Of a stretch of 64,000 nucleotides of DNA, positions 54,466 through 62,595 are shown in pieces. The stretch lies in the NCBI GenBank assembly GCA_002431865.1, contig DJEI01000111.1:4286-68285 (forward strand). The letters are read 5' to 3'. The notes beneath the pieces were generated by a model. It searched no databases. It saw nothing but the letters and a program-made list of their open reading frames with translations, and was not told where the DNA came from. A program made the translations under genes and the position numbers. Every line of letters begins with the position of its first letter. The first letter of the stretch is position 1. The stretch is from Lachnospiraceae bacterium UBA5902 (lineage in GTDB: Bacteria; Bacillota; Clostridia; Lachnospirales; Lachnospiraceae).

Positions 54466-56001
54466 ATGGATCGATCAATGATTTCAATGATATATTTTGT
54501 CGCATTGCTTGCATTATTTCTGATTATGATTATAGCAACAATCGCTGTGATTGCAAGCAAGTCGAAGCGCCGATATGATGACGAGGATGAGTTTGAGGAT
54601 GGCACAGAGTATGAAGATGCGGAGCAACCGGAAGGTGAGCAGACAGTGTTTGATGATGCGGATGCCATGCTATCGGATGATTTCTATGTAGATAATCTGG
54701 ATATGCCGGGCGAGGATTCCGCGTTTGCACAGAATGACACGGGATATGATGATGAGTACGAGGATGAATATGCAGAGGACGGCGCTTATGATGACGTCGA
54801 TACAGCTGATGCAGATGATTCCTATGAAGAGTATGAAAGTGTAGAAGTTGACGAGTATGATGCAGAGCTTGACAGTGCATTTGATGTACCTGGTTCTCTG
54901 AAGATCGATCCGGTTCAGGCAAATGCACCGACACAGGAGATTGATACAAAGGCAGTCAAAGAAGAACGCCGGAATCCAAAGCAGGAGGCGGAGGATACCA
55001 TGCAGGCAGATGCAGGCATTCCGGGAATTGTAACAGAGACAGAGAAATCTGTGGAAGTGTCAGAAGATGTGGCTGACACCATGGAAATAAAAAAAGATGC
55101 AATAGAAATATCGGAGATGCCGGATGTGACAGACTCTGCAGAGGATACGGCTTTTGCATCCGCAGATGCCGCAGAAGATCAGAAATCCATGAATCCAGAA
55201 ATTCAGGAAGAACAGAAGCCAGAAGCAGATACAGCGGCAGAGGAATCAGTAGAAGCAGTTACATCGGTTGAATCTCCAAAGAAACAGAAGAAAAAACATG
55301 TAAGAAAGCAGAAGAAACAGCCGGAAACGGATGCAGAACCGAAGACGGAGGCTGTAAATGATGACTTTACAGATTCTGCATTTGGACCGGATATTCCGGA
55401 AATCAATATCAGCAACGAAGCACTTGCTGCATCTGTACGGGAAGCAGAGGCGATGGGCGCAGCCATCATGGGAGATCTGAGGGCAGCAAAGGTGCCGGTC
55501 GAGACGATGTTTGGCATCAATGAAGAACTTTCCTCTTATGGTTCTAAGAAGAATAAACGTGCAAAATCCAACGTTGCAAGCGACGATGACTTCTATTGGT
55601 ATAACAAAGAGGACGCAGCAGATCGTCCGGCACACCGCCCAATCGAAGCATATTATCATCATTTTAATATTGCAGATGACTGTATCGAGGATCTGCTGGT
55701 AGAGATGTATGATTGTGCATTGGTTCGTACGGAAGAGATCCGCTATATTGCATATGGCATTGAGCCACGGACACTAACGATGAAGGAGATTATGTCAGGT
55801 ACGGTTTCCTTAAACGATCACAAGAAGAAGGAACCAACGGAACAGGATCTGGTTCGTATCTACGAGAAGTGGTGCGGCTATGTGGATCATTTGCTGGATA
55901 AGGTAGAAATTCATGCAGATGAGTATACAATTCAGGAAATCCGCAAACAATTATGTGCGTACGGACGAAATGACGTCGATACATTATTGGAAGGAAAATA
56001 G
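54466..56001 (+). CDS. unrecognised membrane-anchored acidic protein
   Basis: About 511 residues. One N-terminal helix (about 8-28), then a basic stop (SKSKRR) and about 290 highly acidic low-complexity residues rich in Asp, Glu, Ala and Tyr, a Lys-rich stretch (KKQKKKHVRKQKK), and a compact, ordinary C-terminal domain (about 385-511, HHFNIADDCIEDLLVEMYD onward). CTGGGA upstream fits ATG 54466. The layout suggests a cytoplasmic C-terminal domain held from the membrane on a charged linker. It is followed six bases later by the DUF2156 gene. Family not recognised. Confidence 0.7.
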   Translation: MDRSMISMIYFVALLALFLIMIIATIAVIASKSKRRYDDEDEFEDGTEYEDAEQPEGEQTVFDDADAMLSDDFYVDNLDMPGEDSAFAQNDTGYDDEYEDEYAEDGAYDDVDTADADDSYEEYESVEVDEYDAELDSAFDVPGSLKIDPVQANAPTQEIDTKAVKEERRNPKQEAEDTMQADAGIPGIVTETEKSVEVSEDVADTMEIKKDAIEISEMPDVTDSAEDTAFASADAAEDQKSMNPEIQEEQKPEADTAAEESVEAVTSVESPKKQKKKHVRKQKKQPETDAEPKTEAVNDDFTDSAFGPDIPEINISNEALAASVREAEAMGAAIMGDLRAAKVPVETMFGINEELSSYGSKKNKRAKSNVASDDDFYWYNKEDAADRPAHRPIEAYYHHFNIADDCIEDLLVEMYDCALVRTEEIRYIAYGIEPRTLTMKEIMSGTVSLNDHKKKEPTEQDLVRIYEKWCGYVDHLLDKVEIHADEYTIQEIRKQLCAYGRNDVDTLLEGK

Positions 56002-56007
56002 ATAAAT

Positions 56008-56907
56008 ATGGATATTATCAGACCGAGTATTGAGACCAAAGAGTTGTTAGATCATTATTTACAGTACAATCATTACAGAGGATGTGAGTTTTCCTCAGCA
56101 AACAGTGTATTCTGGTGTGATTTCTATCAGACGAAATTCACGATTTTAGAGGATATGCTTGTGTTCTGCAGAGTGGAGGATGGCATTCCGACTTCATTTA
56201 CGTTTCCAATCGGGGAACACGATCCGAAGGATGCATTTGACAGAGTGGTAGATTACTTTGAAGAAAGTAATCTGCCATTTGCTATGTATATGGTGGAGCC
56301 GGAAATGTTCGAGATGATCGAACGCTGGTATCCGGGACAGTATCAGATCGAATATGACAGAGACAGCGCCGATTATCTGTACAGACAGGAGTCGCTTGCG
56401 ACACTTGCAGGCAAGAAGCTGCATGCGAAGCGAAACCATATCAACCGGTTCTTAGAGAATTACCCGGATTATCAGTATGAGCAGATCAATGGGAAAAACT
56501 GGAAGGAATGTCTGGAATTAGAAGAGGCATGGGCACGAGAGAACAACCCGGAGCATGATGGAGACAAGGAAAATGAGAAAGCAATCATTGCCTATGCGCT
56601 TGCGCATCGGAAGATGTTTGGCATGATCGGCGGACTGATCCGTGCAGGGGGCAAGGTTGTTGCATTTACATTGGGAGAACGGTTGACGGAAGACACCTTT
56701 GACGTACATTTTGAAAAGGCATACGCAGATGTACAAGGTGCGTATGCCATGATCAATCGGGAATTTGTCAGACGGGAATTGTCGGACTATACCTATATAA
56801 ACCGGGAAGAAGATATGGGAATTCCCGGACTTCGCCAGGCAAAGCTGTCCTATCAGCCGGACAGCCTTGTGGAGAAAGGAATCGTAACTAAGACTCGGAC
56901 ACCGTAG
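56008..56907 (+). CDS. DUF2156-domain protein (GNAT-fold, lysyltransferase C-terminal-like)
   Basis: 299 residues made of two GNAT-like halves; KLHAKRNHINRFLENYP and GAYAMINREFVRREL are typical of DUF2156. Relatives form the catalytic domain of MprF phosphatidylglycerol lysyltransferase, which uses aminoacyl-tRNA to modify lipids, but short stand-alone versions have no proven substrate. The last residues overlap the convergent DUF368 gene by 20 bases. Confidence 0.82.
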   Translation: MDIIRPSIETKELLDHYLQYNHYRGCEFSSANSVFWCDFYQTKFTILEDMLVFCRVEDGIPTSFTFPIGEHDPKDAFDRVVDYFEESNLPFAMYMVEPEMFEMIERWYPGQYQIEYDRDSADYLYRQESLATLAGKKLHAKRNHINRFLENYPDYQYEQINGKNWKECLELEEAWARENNPEHDGDKENEKAIIAYALAHRKMFGMIGGLIRAGGKVVAFTLGERLTEDTFDVHFEKAYADVQGAYAMINREFVRRELSDYTYINREEDMGIPGLRQAKLSYQPDSLVEKGIVTKTRTP

Positions 56908-57802
56908 ATTCCGGTGCTCCGAGTTTTTCCATGAATAAGGTTAATGCTACACAGGCAATCAGCAGAACCACACCGACGATGATGGAGGTGGCGGAAGTTC
57001 CCTTCATGCTGTATTCCTGATTCACCTTATAGAAGATCGAAATCGGAGAAGATGCTACAAGTGCGAAGATTCCGCTGAACGTCGCAGATGGAAAATGCTT
57101 GAGCAAAAAACTTATGAGTTTGGAGATAAAGAAGATTCCAAGTACACAGCCGATCGCAAAAGGAATCAGGATGTAAAGCTGATTCAGCATGCCCTGCAGA
57201 TTCATTGTGCGGAGTGCTTCTACAAACTGTTTTACAGAATTGATAACACCGAAGTAATATCCGAGGATCATAAGCACCAGAGAGCCGCTGACACCGGGGA
57301 TTACCATAGTTGCGCTTGCGATAATACCCATGAAGAAGATCTTCACGATCATACCGGCACTTGCGGTAAGTGCAATGCCGCTTTCGCTGTCCCCGTTTAA
57401 AAACACCATTGCCATTGCAATGGCAAGTAAAATCAAAAATACAAGAATATTCACAAGCAGAGATTTCTTCTCCTCACTTTGCCAGCCGTCCTTCAGGGAA
57501 CGTAAGATAGCTGGAATACCACCGATGATCAGTCCTGTAAATGCACAGGAAGTTGCAAATGGAAAATTTGCAAGCAGCCATGGAATAATATAAGTAAAAC
57601 CAACAATTCCAATTGCCATTCCGAGTATGATCGGAAGCAAGGTAAAAAAGCTTTTCTTGAAGCTTTTTAAGAGACCGGAGATTGCATTCAGCAGCTTGTC
57701 ATAGATGCCGAACGAAACTGCCATTGTACCTCCGCTGACCCCCGGAATAACATTTGCGATACCGACAAAAACACCTTTGATCAGATCAACTAAAAAAATC
57801 AC
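56888..57802 (-). CDS. DUF368 membrane protein (PopT-like undecaprenyl phosphate translocase)
   Basis: 304 residues with eight or more helices; family signatures are VIPGVSGGTMAVSFGIYD and VIPGVSGSLVLMILGYY, two repeats of one motif. Members recycle undecaprenyl phosphate across the membrane, the carrier needed for the peptidoglycan and teichoic-type polymers made elsewhere in this window. The start is GTG with AAGGAG. Convergent with, and overlapping, the DUF2156 gene. Confidence 0.88.
   Translation of the reverse strand: MIFLVDLIKGVFVGIANVIPGVSGGTMAVSFGIYDKLLNAISGLLKSFKKSFFTLLPIILGMAIGIVGFTYIIPWLLANFPFATSCAFTGLIIGGIPAILRSLKDGWQSEEKKSLLVNILVFLILLAIAMAMVFLNGDSESGIALTASAGMIVKIFFMGIIASATMVIPGVSGSLVLMILGYYFGVINSVKQFVEALRTMNLQGMLNQLYILIPFAIGCVLGIFFISKLISFLLKHFPSATFSGIFALVASSPISIFYKVNQEYSMKGTSATSIIVGVVLLIACVALTLFMEKLGAPESTVSES
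56893..56928 (+). terminator. intrinsic terminator inside overlapping convergent gene ends
   Basis: ACTCGGA-CACCG (56893-56904) pairs with CGGTG-C-TCCGAGT (56912-56924), one bulge, then TTTTT. It starts before the DUF2156 stop and lies within the DUF368 coding sequence. Confidence 0.7.
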
Positions 57803-57953
57803 GTTTTCTTACTCCTTCACTATTATATTGAATGTATAATACAAACTTTTGAAATTATACTATGAAAGGTATAAAAAAACAATTTGAAAAAGGTAAATAA
57901 AAGATAAATAATTTATAAATCATGAAAAACTTATGAATTCGTATAAGAATAGG

Positions 57954-57982
57954 TTGCAATTCATGTTTTAACATGCTATCAT
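57954..57982 (+). promoter_or_regulatory. promoter of the first degV gene
   Basis: TTGCAA (57954-57959), 17-base spacer, TATCAT (57977-57982). The spacer contains a palindrome CATGTT-TT-AACATG (57962-57975), a possible operator. Confidence 0.55.
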
Positions 57983-58037
57983 ATGTAGTATTAAAAACTA
58001 CGTGTAATAGTTCTGAAAGAGTTGAAAGGTGAAAACT

Positions 58038-58868
58038 ATGAAATATAAGATTGTTGGAGACAGCTGTTGTGATTTTACAGCCGAGGATTTGAAAAAGGAA
58101 TATATCAGCCGGGTACCGCTGATTCTCACGGTTGGAGACACGGATGTGATCGATGATGATACATTTGAACAGGAGAAATATCTGGATATGGTTGACCGTT
58201 GCCCGGAATGTCCGCGTTCTTCCTGCCCATCCCCGGAGAATTATATGCAGCATTTTGAGGGTGCGGAAAACGTATTTGTAGTGACACTTTCTTCCAAGTT
58301 AAGCGGTTCCTACAACAGTGCAATGCTTGCAAAGCAGATCTATCAGGAGAATCATCCGGATGTAAAGATCCATGTGTTTGATTCGAAGTCTGCAGCGGCA
58401 GCACAGCATCTGATCTGTGAGAGATTGGAAAGTTATATTTTACAGGAGCTTGACTTCAAGACGATCGTGGTAAAGACAGAGGAATATGTTGGAGAGATCC
58501 GTACACTTTTCGTACTGGATAACCTGGATACAATGCGCAAGAACGGAAGAATCACAAAGGTAAAGGCACTGGCAGCCAACATGTTAAACATCAAACCGGT
58601 ACTGCATGGTGTAGATGGAGAGATTCAGCAGCTTGATCAGGCGCGTGGTATGAACAAAGCATTAAATAAGCTGTTGGCGCATATTGAGAAGGAAGGCTAT
58701 GACAATACGAAACCGGTTCGTATCACACAGTGCGGAAGTATGGAACGCTGTAAAAATATGCGTAAGATTCTGATGGAACAGTTTGGGTTTATCGATGTGA
58801 AGATCCTTGATGCCGGCGGAATCAGTTCCACATATGAAAGCCGTGGTGGCGTGATCGTTTGCTTCTAA
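58038..58868 (+). CDS. DegV-family fatty acid-binding protein, first copy
   Basis: 276 residues. DSCCDFT near the N-terminus, SSKLSGSYNSA, DSKSAAAAQ and LDTMRKNGRITK are DegV motifs. DegV/FakB proteins bind fatty acids for phosphorylation by FakA. Start 58038 is used (AAAGG upstream; GTG 58029 is also in frame). Own promoter and terminator. Confidence 0.92.
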   Translation: MKYKIVGDSCCDFTAEDLKKEYISRVPLILTVGDTDVIDDDTFEQEKYLDMVDRCPECPRSSCPSPENYMQHFEGAENVFVVTLSSKLSGSYNSAMLAKQIYQENHPDVKIHVFDSKSAAAAQHLICERLESYILQELDFKTIVVKTEEYVGEIRTLFVLDNLDTMRKNGRITKVKALAANMLNIKPVLHGVDGEIQQLDQARGMNKALNKLLAHIEKEGYDNTKPVRITQCGSMERCKNMRKILMEQFGFIDVKILDAGGISSTYESRGGVIVCF

Positions 58869-58890
58869 AGTAAAAATTCAAAAGATTGGT

Positions 58891-58925
58891 AAAGACAAGA
58901 TGCAGAAAACATCTTGTCTTTTTTT
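58891..58925 (+). terminator. terminator after the first degV gene
   Basis: AAGACAAGATG (58892-58902) and CATCTTGTCTT (58910-58920) perfect stem with T-run to 58925. Confidence 0.9.
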
Positions 58926-58997
58926 GCGTGGAATGATAGTATTAATAAATACGCTTTTTACAGATGAATTGAGATACGAAAATGGGAGTAACAAGCT

Positions 58998-60098
58998 ATG
59001 AAGAAAAAATTAAATCGAAGAAATAAACTGGCAGGCTGGCTGATTGGTGCCGTTTGTATGATGATGCTCGGTGGCTGCGGAAAGAAACAGGATGGAACAA
59101 CCGAGGCAGTTACAACGGCAGAACCTGCAGTTGTGGCAACGAATGCGGATGCGGCTCAGAAACCGGATCTTCCGATGGATGCCGATGGTTTCTATATTAC
59201 GAATGATTATGTGAAAACATTGGGTGAGACGATCAATGTCCGCGTGGCAGCGTCCACGGATGCGGATATTTATAAGCTGCTTCCGGGCGGCGAAGTATTG
59301 AATCGTGTCGGTTACAATGAAGAGTGGACAAAGGTCATTGTGGATAGCAGCACGTTTTACGTGTATTCCGAATATGTGATTCAGACAGAACCGCCAGCCG
59401 GAACCCTGCCGGATACAACCGAGGAAGAGACACCGACGGATATAGCGACAAAGAGCGATGCCGAGAAAGTAAAGAAGATCGTTATGCTTGATCCGGCCAA
59501 TCAGGCGGTTGTGAATGCCGAACAGGTCGAGATTGGACCGAATACCGATGTGACCAAGCAGGGGGCTTCTACCGGAAATGTTGGAACGACACTTGGGACG
59601 AAAGAAAGTGAATTGAACTTAACCTATGCGAACCTGTTGAAGACCGAGCTGGAAAGCAGAGGCTATCAGGTGTTGATGACAAGAGATACAGATGAGATCA
59701 ATCTGTCGAATAAGGATCGTGCATTGCTTGCAAATGATTCAGAGGCAACCGTGTATGTGCGTATCCAGATGAATTTCAGTGAGAACAGTTCCCTGACTGG
59801 CGTGATGGGTGTGTGTATGACACCGGATAGTGAATTTAACAGTGACTTGTACAATGACAGTTACCGTCTGGCAACGCGTTTGATTCAGGGCGTTCTGGAT
59901 AATACGGCATGTACGAATCAGGGAATTTACGAGACAGACCAGATGACAGCCATTAACTGGAGTGAAAAGCCGGTCGCGCTGATCAAACTTGGCTATCTGA
60001 GCAATGCCGACGAAGAATCCAAACTGATTGACAAGGACTACCAGAAAGAGATCATCCAGGGACTTGCAGACGGCTTAGATGCGTATTATGGATATTAA
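58998..60098 (+). CDS. lipoprotein with SH3-like and degenerate amidase_3 domains
   Basis: 366 residues. Lipobox LGGC (Cys27), Thr/Ala-rich linker, SH3-like domain (about 72-128, NVRVAASTDADIYKLL), second linker, amidase_3 domain (about 158-366). Key residues of zinc amidases are lost: the DPGHG motif is DPANQ (167-168), the SIHAN-type motif is RIQMN (Gln257), and the catalytic VETGF-type motif is IKLGY (Lys330). Glu203 is kept. It is probably a wall-binding or regulatory pseudo-enzyme. Followed 18 bases later by a DegV gene. Confidence 0.82.
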   Translation: MKKKLNRRNKLAGWLIGAVCMMMLGGCGKKQDGTTEAVTTAEPAVVATNADAAQKPDLPMDADGFYITNDYVKTLGETINVRVAASTDADIYKLLPGGEVLNRVGYNEEWTKVIVDSSTFYVYSEYVIQTEPPAGTLPDTTEEETPTDIATKSDAEKVKKIVMLDPANQAVVNAEQVEIGPNTDVTKQGASTGNVGTTLGTKESELNLTYANLLKTELESRGYQVLMTRDTDEINLSNKDRALLANDSEATVYVRIQMNFSENSSLTGVMGVCMTPDSEFNSDLYNDSYRLATRLIQGVLDNTACTNQGIYETDQMTAINWSEKPVALIKLGYLSNADEESKLIDKDYQKEIIQGLADGLDAYYGY

Positions 60099-60115
60099 AT
60101 TGGAGGATAGATTGT

Positions 60116-60988
60116 ATGCGAGATTATATCGTTATAAGTGATTCAACAGCAGATTTGCCAATTGCGGTTGTAAAAGAGTTGGAAGTCCCGATCGTGCCAT
60201 TTTCCTATTCGATTGAGGATCAGGTGTACGAATATTATCTGGATGAGCGTGACGGTGACATTGGAAACTTTTATGAGCGCCTGCGTAAGGGGGCGATGCC
60301 TGTGACATCACAGATCAATCCGGCGATGTATCAGGATTTCTTTGAGACATATGTGAAAGAAGGAAAGGATATTTTATACATCAGTTTTTCTTCTGGCTTA
60401 AGTGGTTCGTATCAGTCTTCTGTGCTTGGTGCGGATATGGTGCTGGACAAATACCCGGAAGCAAAGATCGTATGTGTGGATTCCCGTTCCGCTGCTGTTG
60501 GACAGGGAGCGTTTCTGTATGAGATCGTAAGGAAGAAACGGGAAGGTCTGGATTTGGATGCGCTTGCAGAGTGGGTGAAGCAGACACGCGGACATGTGCA
60601 TCACTGGTTTATGGTGGAAGATCTGTTCCATTTAAAACGTGGCGGACGTGTATCAACTGTCGAAGCGATGGTCGGAAGTGCCCTTAAAATCAAACCGATC
60701 CTGAGTGTGGATGAAGAAGGCAGGCTGGTTATCCGTTCCAAAGCACGCGGAACGAACAAGGCGATGGAATATCTTATCGCAAAGACTGTGGAAGAGGGCG
60801 GCGATTTAAGCACACTCCGCGCTGTGATCGGACATGCGGACTGCATTGAGAAAGCAGAGAAATTAAAGCAGATGGCGGTGGATGCTGGTATGCAGGCGGA
60901 CAATCTGATGATTGCGCCAATTGGACCGATCATTGGTTCACATGTCGGTTCTGGTATGTTAGCGATTGCATTTGTAACAAATATGTAA
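60116..60988 (+). CDS. DegV-family fatty acid-binding protein, second copy
   Basis: 290 residues with SDSTADLP, SSGLSGSYQSS, DSRSAAVGQGAFL and LFHLKRGGRVS, the DegV signature positions. Probably binds a fatty acid of different chain length or saturation than the first copy. Likely co-transcribed with the pseudo-amidase gene. Confidence 0.92.
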   Translation: MRDYIVISDSTADLPIAVVKELEVPIVPFSYSIEDQVYEYYLDERDGDIGNFYERLRKGAMPVTSQINPAMYQDFFETYVKEGKDILYISFSSGLSGSYQSSVLGADMVLDKYPEAKIVCVDSRSAAVGQGAFLYEIVRKKREGLDLDALAEWVKQTRGHVHHWFMVEDLFHLKRGGRVSTVEAMVGSALKIKPILSVDEEGRLVIRSKARGTNKAMEYLIAKTVEEGGDLSTLRAVIGHADCIEKAEKLKQMAVDAGMQADNLMIAPIGPIIGSHVGSGMLAIAFVTNM

Positions 60989-60995
60989 CAAACTA

Positions 60996-61024
60996 TTGAC
61001 ACCTTTGTAAGATAATGTTAAGAT
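60996..61024 (+). promoter_or_regulatory. promoter of the SleB-type hydrolase gene
   Basis: TTGACA (60996-61001), 17-base spacer, TAAGAT (61019-61024). Confidence 0.5.
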
Positions 61025-61090
61025 ACTTCTGTAATAAAAATGTAACAATGTGTGTAAAAAGTTACGAAATTATTTTGCAAGGTGAAAGAA

Positions 61091-62443
61091 ATGAGCAGAA
61101 GAACGAAGTTAAAAGTACAAAATATGCGGTTATTCCTCACAAAGAATGTATTTAACAGTCGTTACATAGTCAGAAATATTTTAGCCTTTACAATTATGGT
61201 TACAGTCGTTGCCATGTGTGCAGGCGCAGGTATTATGATTGGAAACAGGAAAGACGCAAAAACAAATACGGTTGTTGCTTCCGGAAATGTGGAAGAGGTT
61301 GTGACTCTGGATGGTTCGATGGTTTCCATAAATGCAGCCGGAACCAACATGATCCGTGCAGATCTGGAGTCTGTTATGACTGCAGATAAGGAAGCAAAGG
61401 AAAAAGAAGTGGTTGCTGCGGCAGCTGCAGAGTTTACAGATAAGTGTGCAGCCAATCGGGGTGATGTGAATGTCCGGGCAGAGGCATCTACGGATTCCGC
61501 AATCGTTGGACATATGAATATCGGTGCTTGTGGTGATGTGCTTGCACAGGCAGACGGATGGGTGCAGATTTCATCCGGTGATGTAAAGGGTTATGTGAAA
61601 GCAGATTATGTTACAATCGGCGAGGAAGCATATGCGCTTGCAAAGCAGTATTATTCCATGACAGCCGTTGCGAAGGAGGATGGTATCAACCTTCGTGCAG
61701 CAGCCAATAAGGACGCTGAGGTTGTCGGTGCGGTTTATGAGAATGTAACTTATACAGTTACACCAGAGAAAACAGATGACGCATGGGTATGCCTTCAGGT
61801 TGCAACTGGCACCGAAGGATATGCAAGTGCAGATTATATGGAGGTCACCGAAGGGTATCGTGTTGCTGAGCCGGTTGACAGTGCAGAAGCAGATGAAGAT
61901 ACAACTTCCGAGGAGACATCCACAACTGAGACAAAGAAAGCTTCTGGCAGTGTAGAGGAGAACAGGCAGTCGGCACAGACAACAACAGAGAAAGCTTCTA
62001 CAACACAGCAGACAACAACGGAAGCAACAACACAGACAAACAACAGCTCGAATATCGGTTCTTCATCCAGAACGCCGGTATCCCTGAGCGATGCAGATAT
62101 CAATCTGATGGCAGCTGTAATGACACTGGAATGTGGAAATGAGTCCTACGAAGGACAGCTAGCGGTAGCAAATGTAATTTTGAACCGTCTGCAGTCTGGC
62201 GCATGGGGCAGTACGATCAGCAGTGTTGTATATGCAGCCAACCAGTTCAGCGTCGTATCGGATTCCAGATTACAGGGACTGATCCAGAACGGTGCGCAGG
62301 CAAGTTGTATTCAGGCAGCCAGAGATGCATGTGCAGGTAATAACAACATCGGCAATCTGATGTCATTCCGTCCTGCAAGATATGTGGATACAAGTACACT
62401 TGGAACTTATAAGCAGATTGGTAATCACGTGTTCTTCAAATAG
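61091..62443 (+). CDS. cell wall hydrolase with two SH3 domains (SleB family)
   Basis: About 450 residues. One N-terminal helix (about 30-50, anchor or signal), SH3 domains at about 118-178 (NVRAEASTDSAIVG) and 195-255 (NLRAAANKDAEVVG), a Thr/Ser-rich linker (about 265-335), and a SleB/hydrolase_2 domain (about 338-450) with LECGNESYEGQLAVANVILNR and its catalytic Glu. It should cleave peptidoglycan glycan strands, and can serve vegetative wall turnover. AAGGTG fits ATG 61091; GTG 61082 is also in frame. Confidence 0.9.
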   Translation: MSRRTKLKVQNMRLFLTKNVFNSRYIVRNILAFTIMVTVVAMCAGAGIMIGNRKDAKTNTVVASGNVEEVVTLDGSMVSINAAGTNMIRADLESVMTADKEAKEKEVVAAAAAEFTDKCAANRGDVNVRAEASTDSAIVGHMNIGACGDVLAQADGWVQISSGDVKGYVKADYVTIGEEAYALAKQYYSMTAVAKEDGINLRAAANKDAEVVGAVYENVTYTVTPEKTDDAWVCLQVATGTEGYASADYMEVTEGYRVAEPVDSAEADEDTTSEETSTTETKKASGSVEENRQSAQTTTEKASTTQQTTTEATTQTNNSSNIGSSSRTPVSLSDADINLMAAVMTLECGNESYEGQLAVANVILNRLQSGAWGSTISSVVYAANQFSVVSDSRLQGLIQNGAQASCIQAARDACAGNNNIGNLMSFRPARYVDTSTLGTYKQIGNHVFFK

Positions 62444-62455
62444 ACATAGACATAA

Positions 62456-62498
62456 GAAAAGCAACATGTTAGCGGGAAGCTAAGATGTTGCTTTTTTT
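62456..62498 (+). terminator. terminator after the SleB-type gene
   Basis: AGCAACAT (62460-62467) with ATGTTGCT (62485-62492) around an inner TTAGC/GCTAA stem, then seven Ts. Confidence 0.9.
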
Positions 62499-62526
62499 AT
62501 GGGAAAATAGTATTTTAAAGCAGACA

Positions 62527-62555
62527 TTGACACAGAGAATGTGGTTTGTTAAACT
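62527..62555 (+). promoter_or_regulatory. promoter of the tandem glycosyltransferase gene
   Basis: TTGACA (62527-62532), 17-base spacer, TAAACT (62550-62555). Confidence 0.5.
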
Positions 62556-62595
62556 GGAAATAATTATATGTTTAGATAAAACAGGGGAAGCAGGA

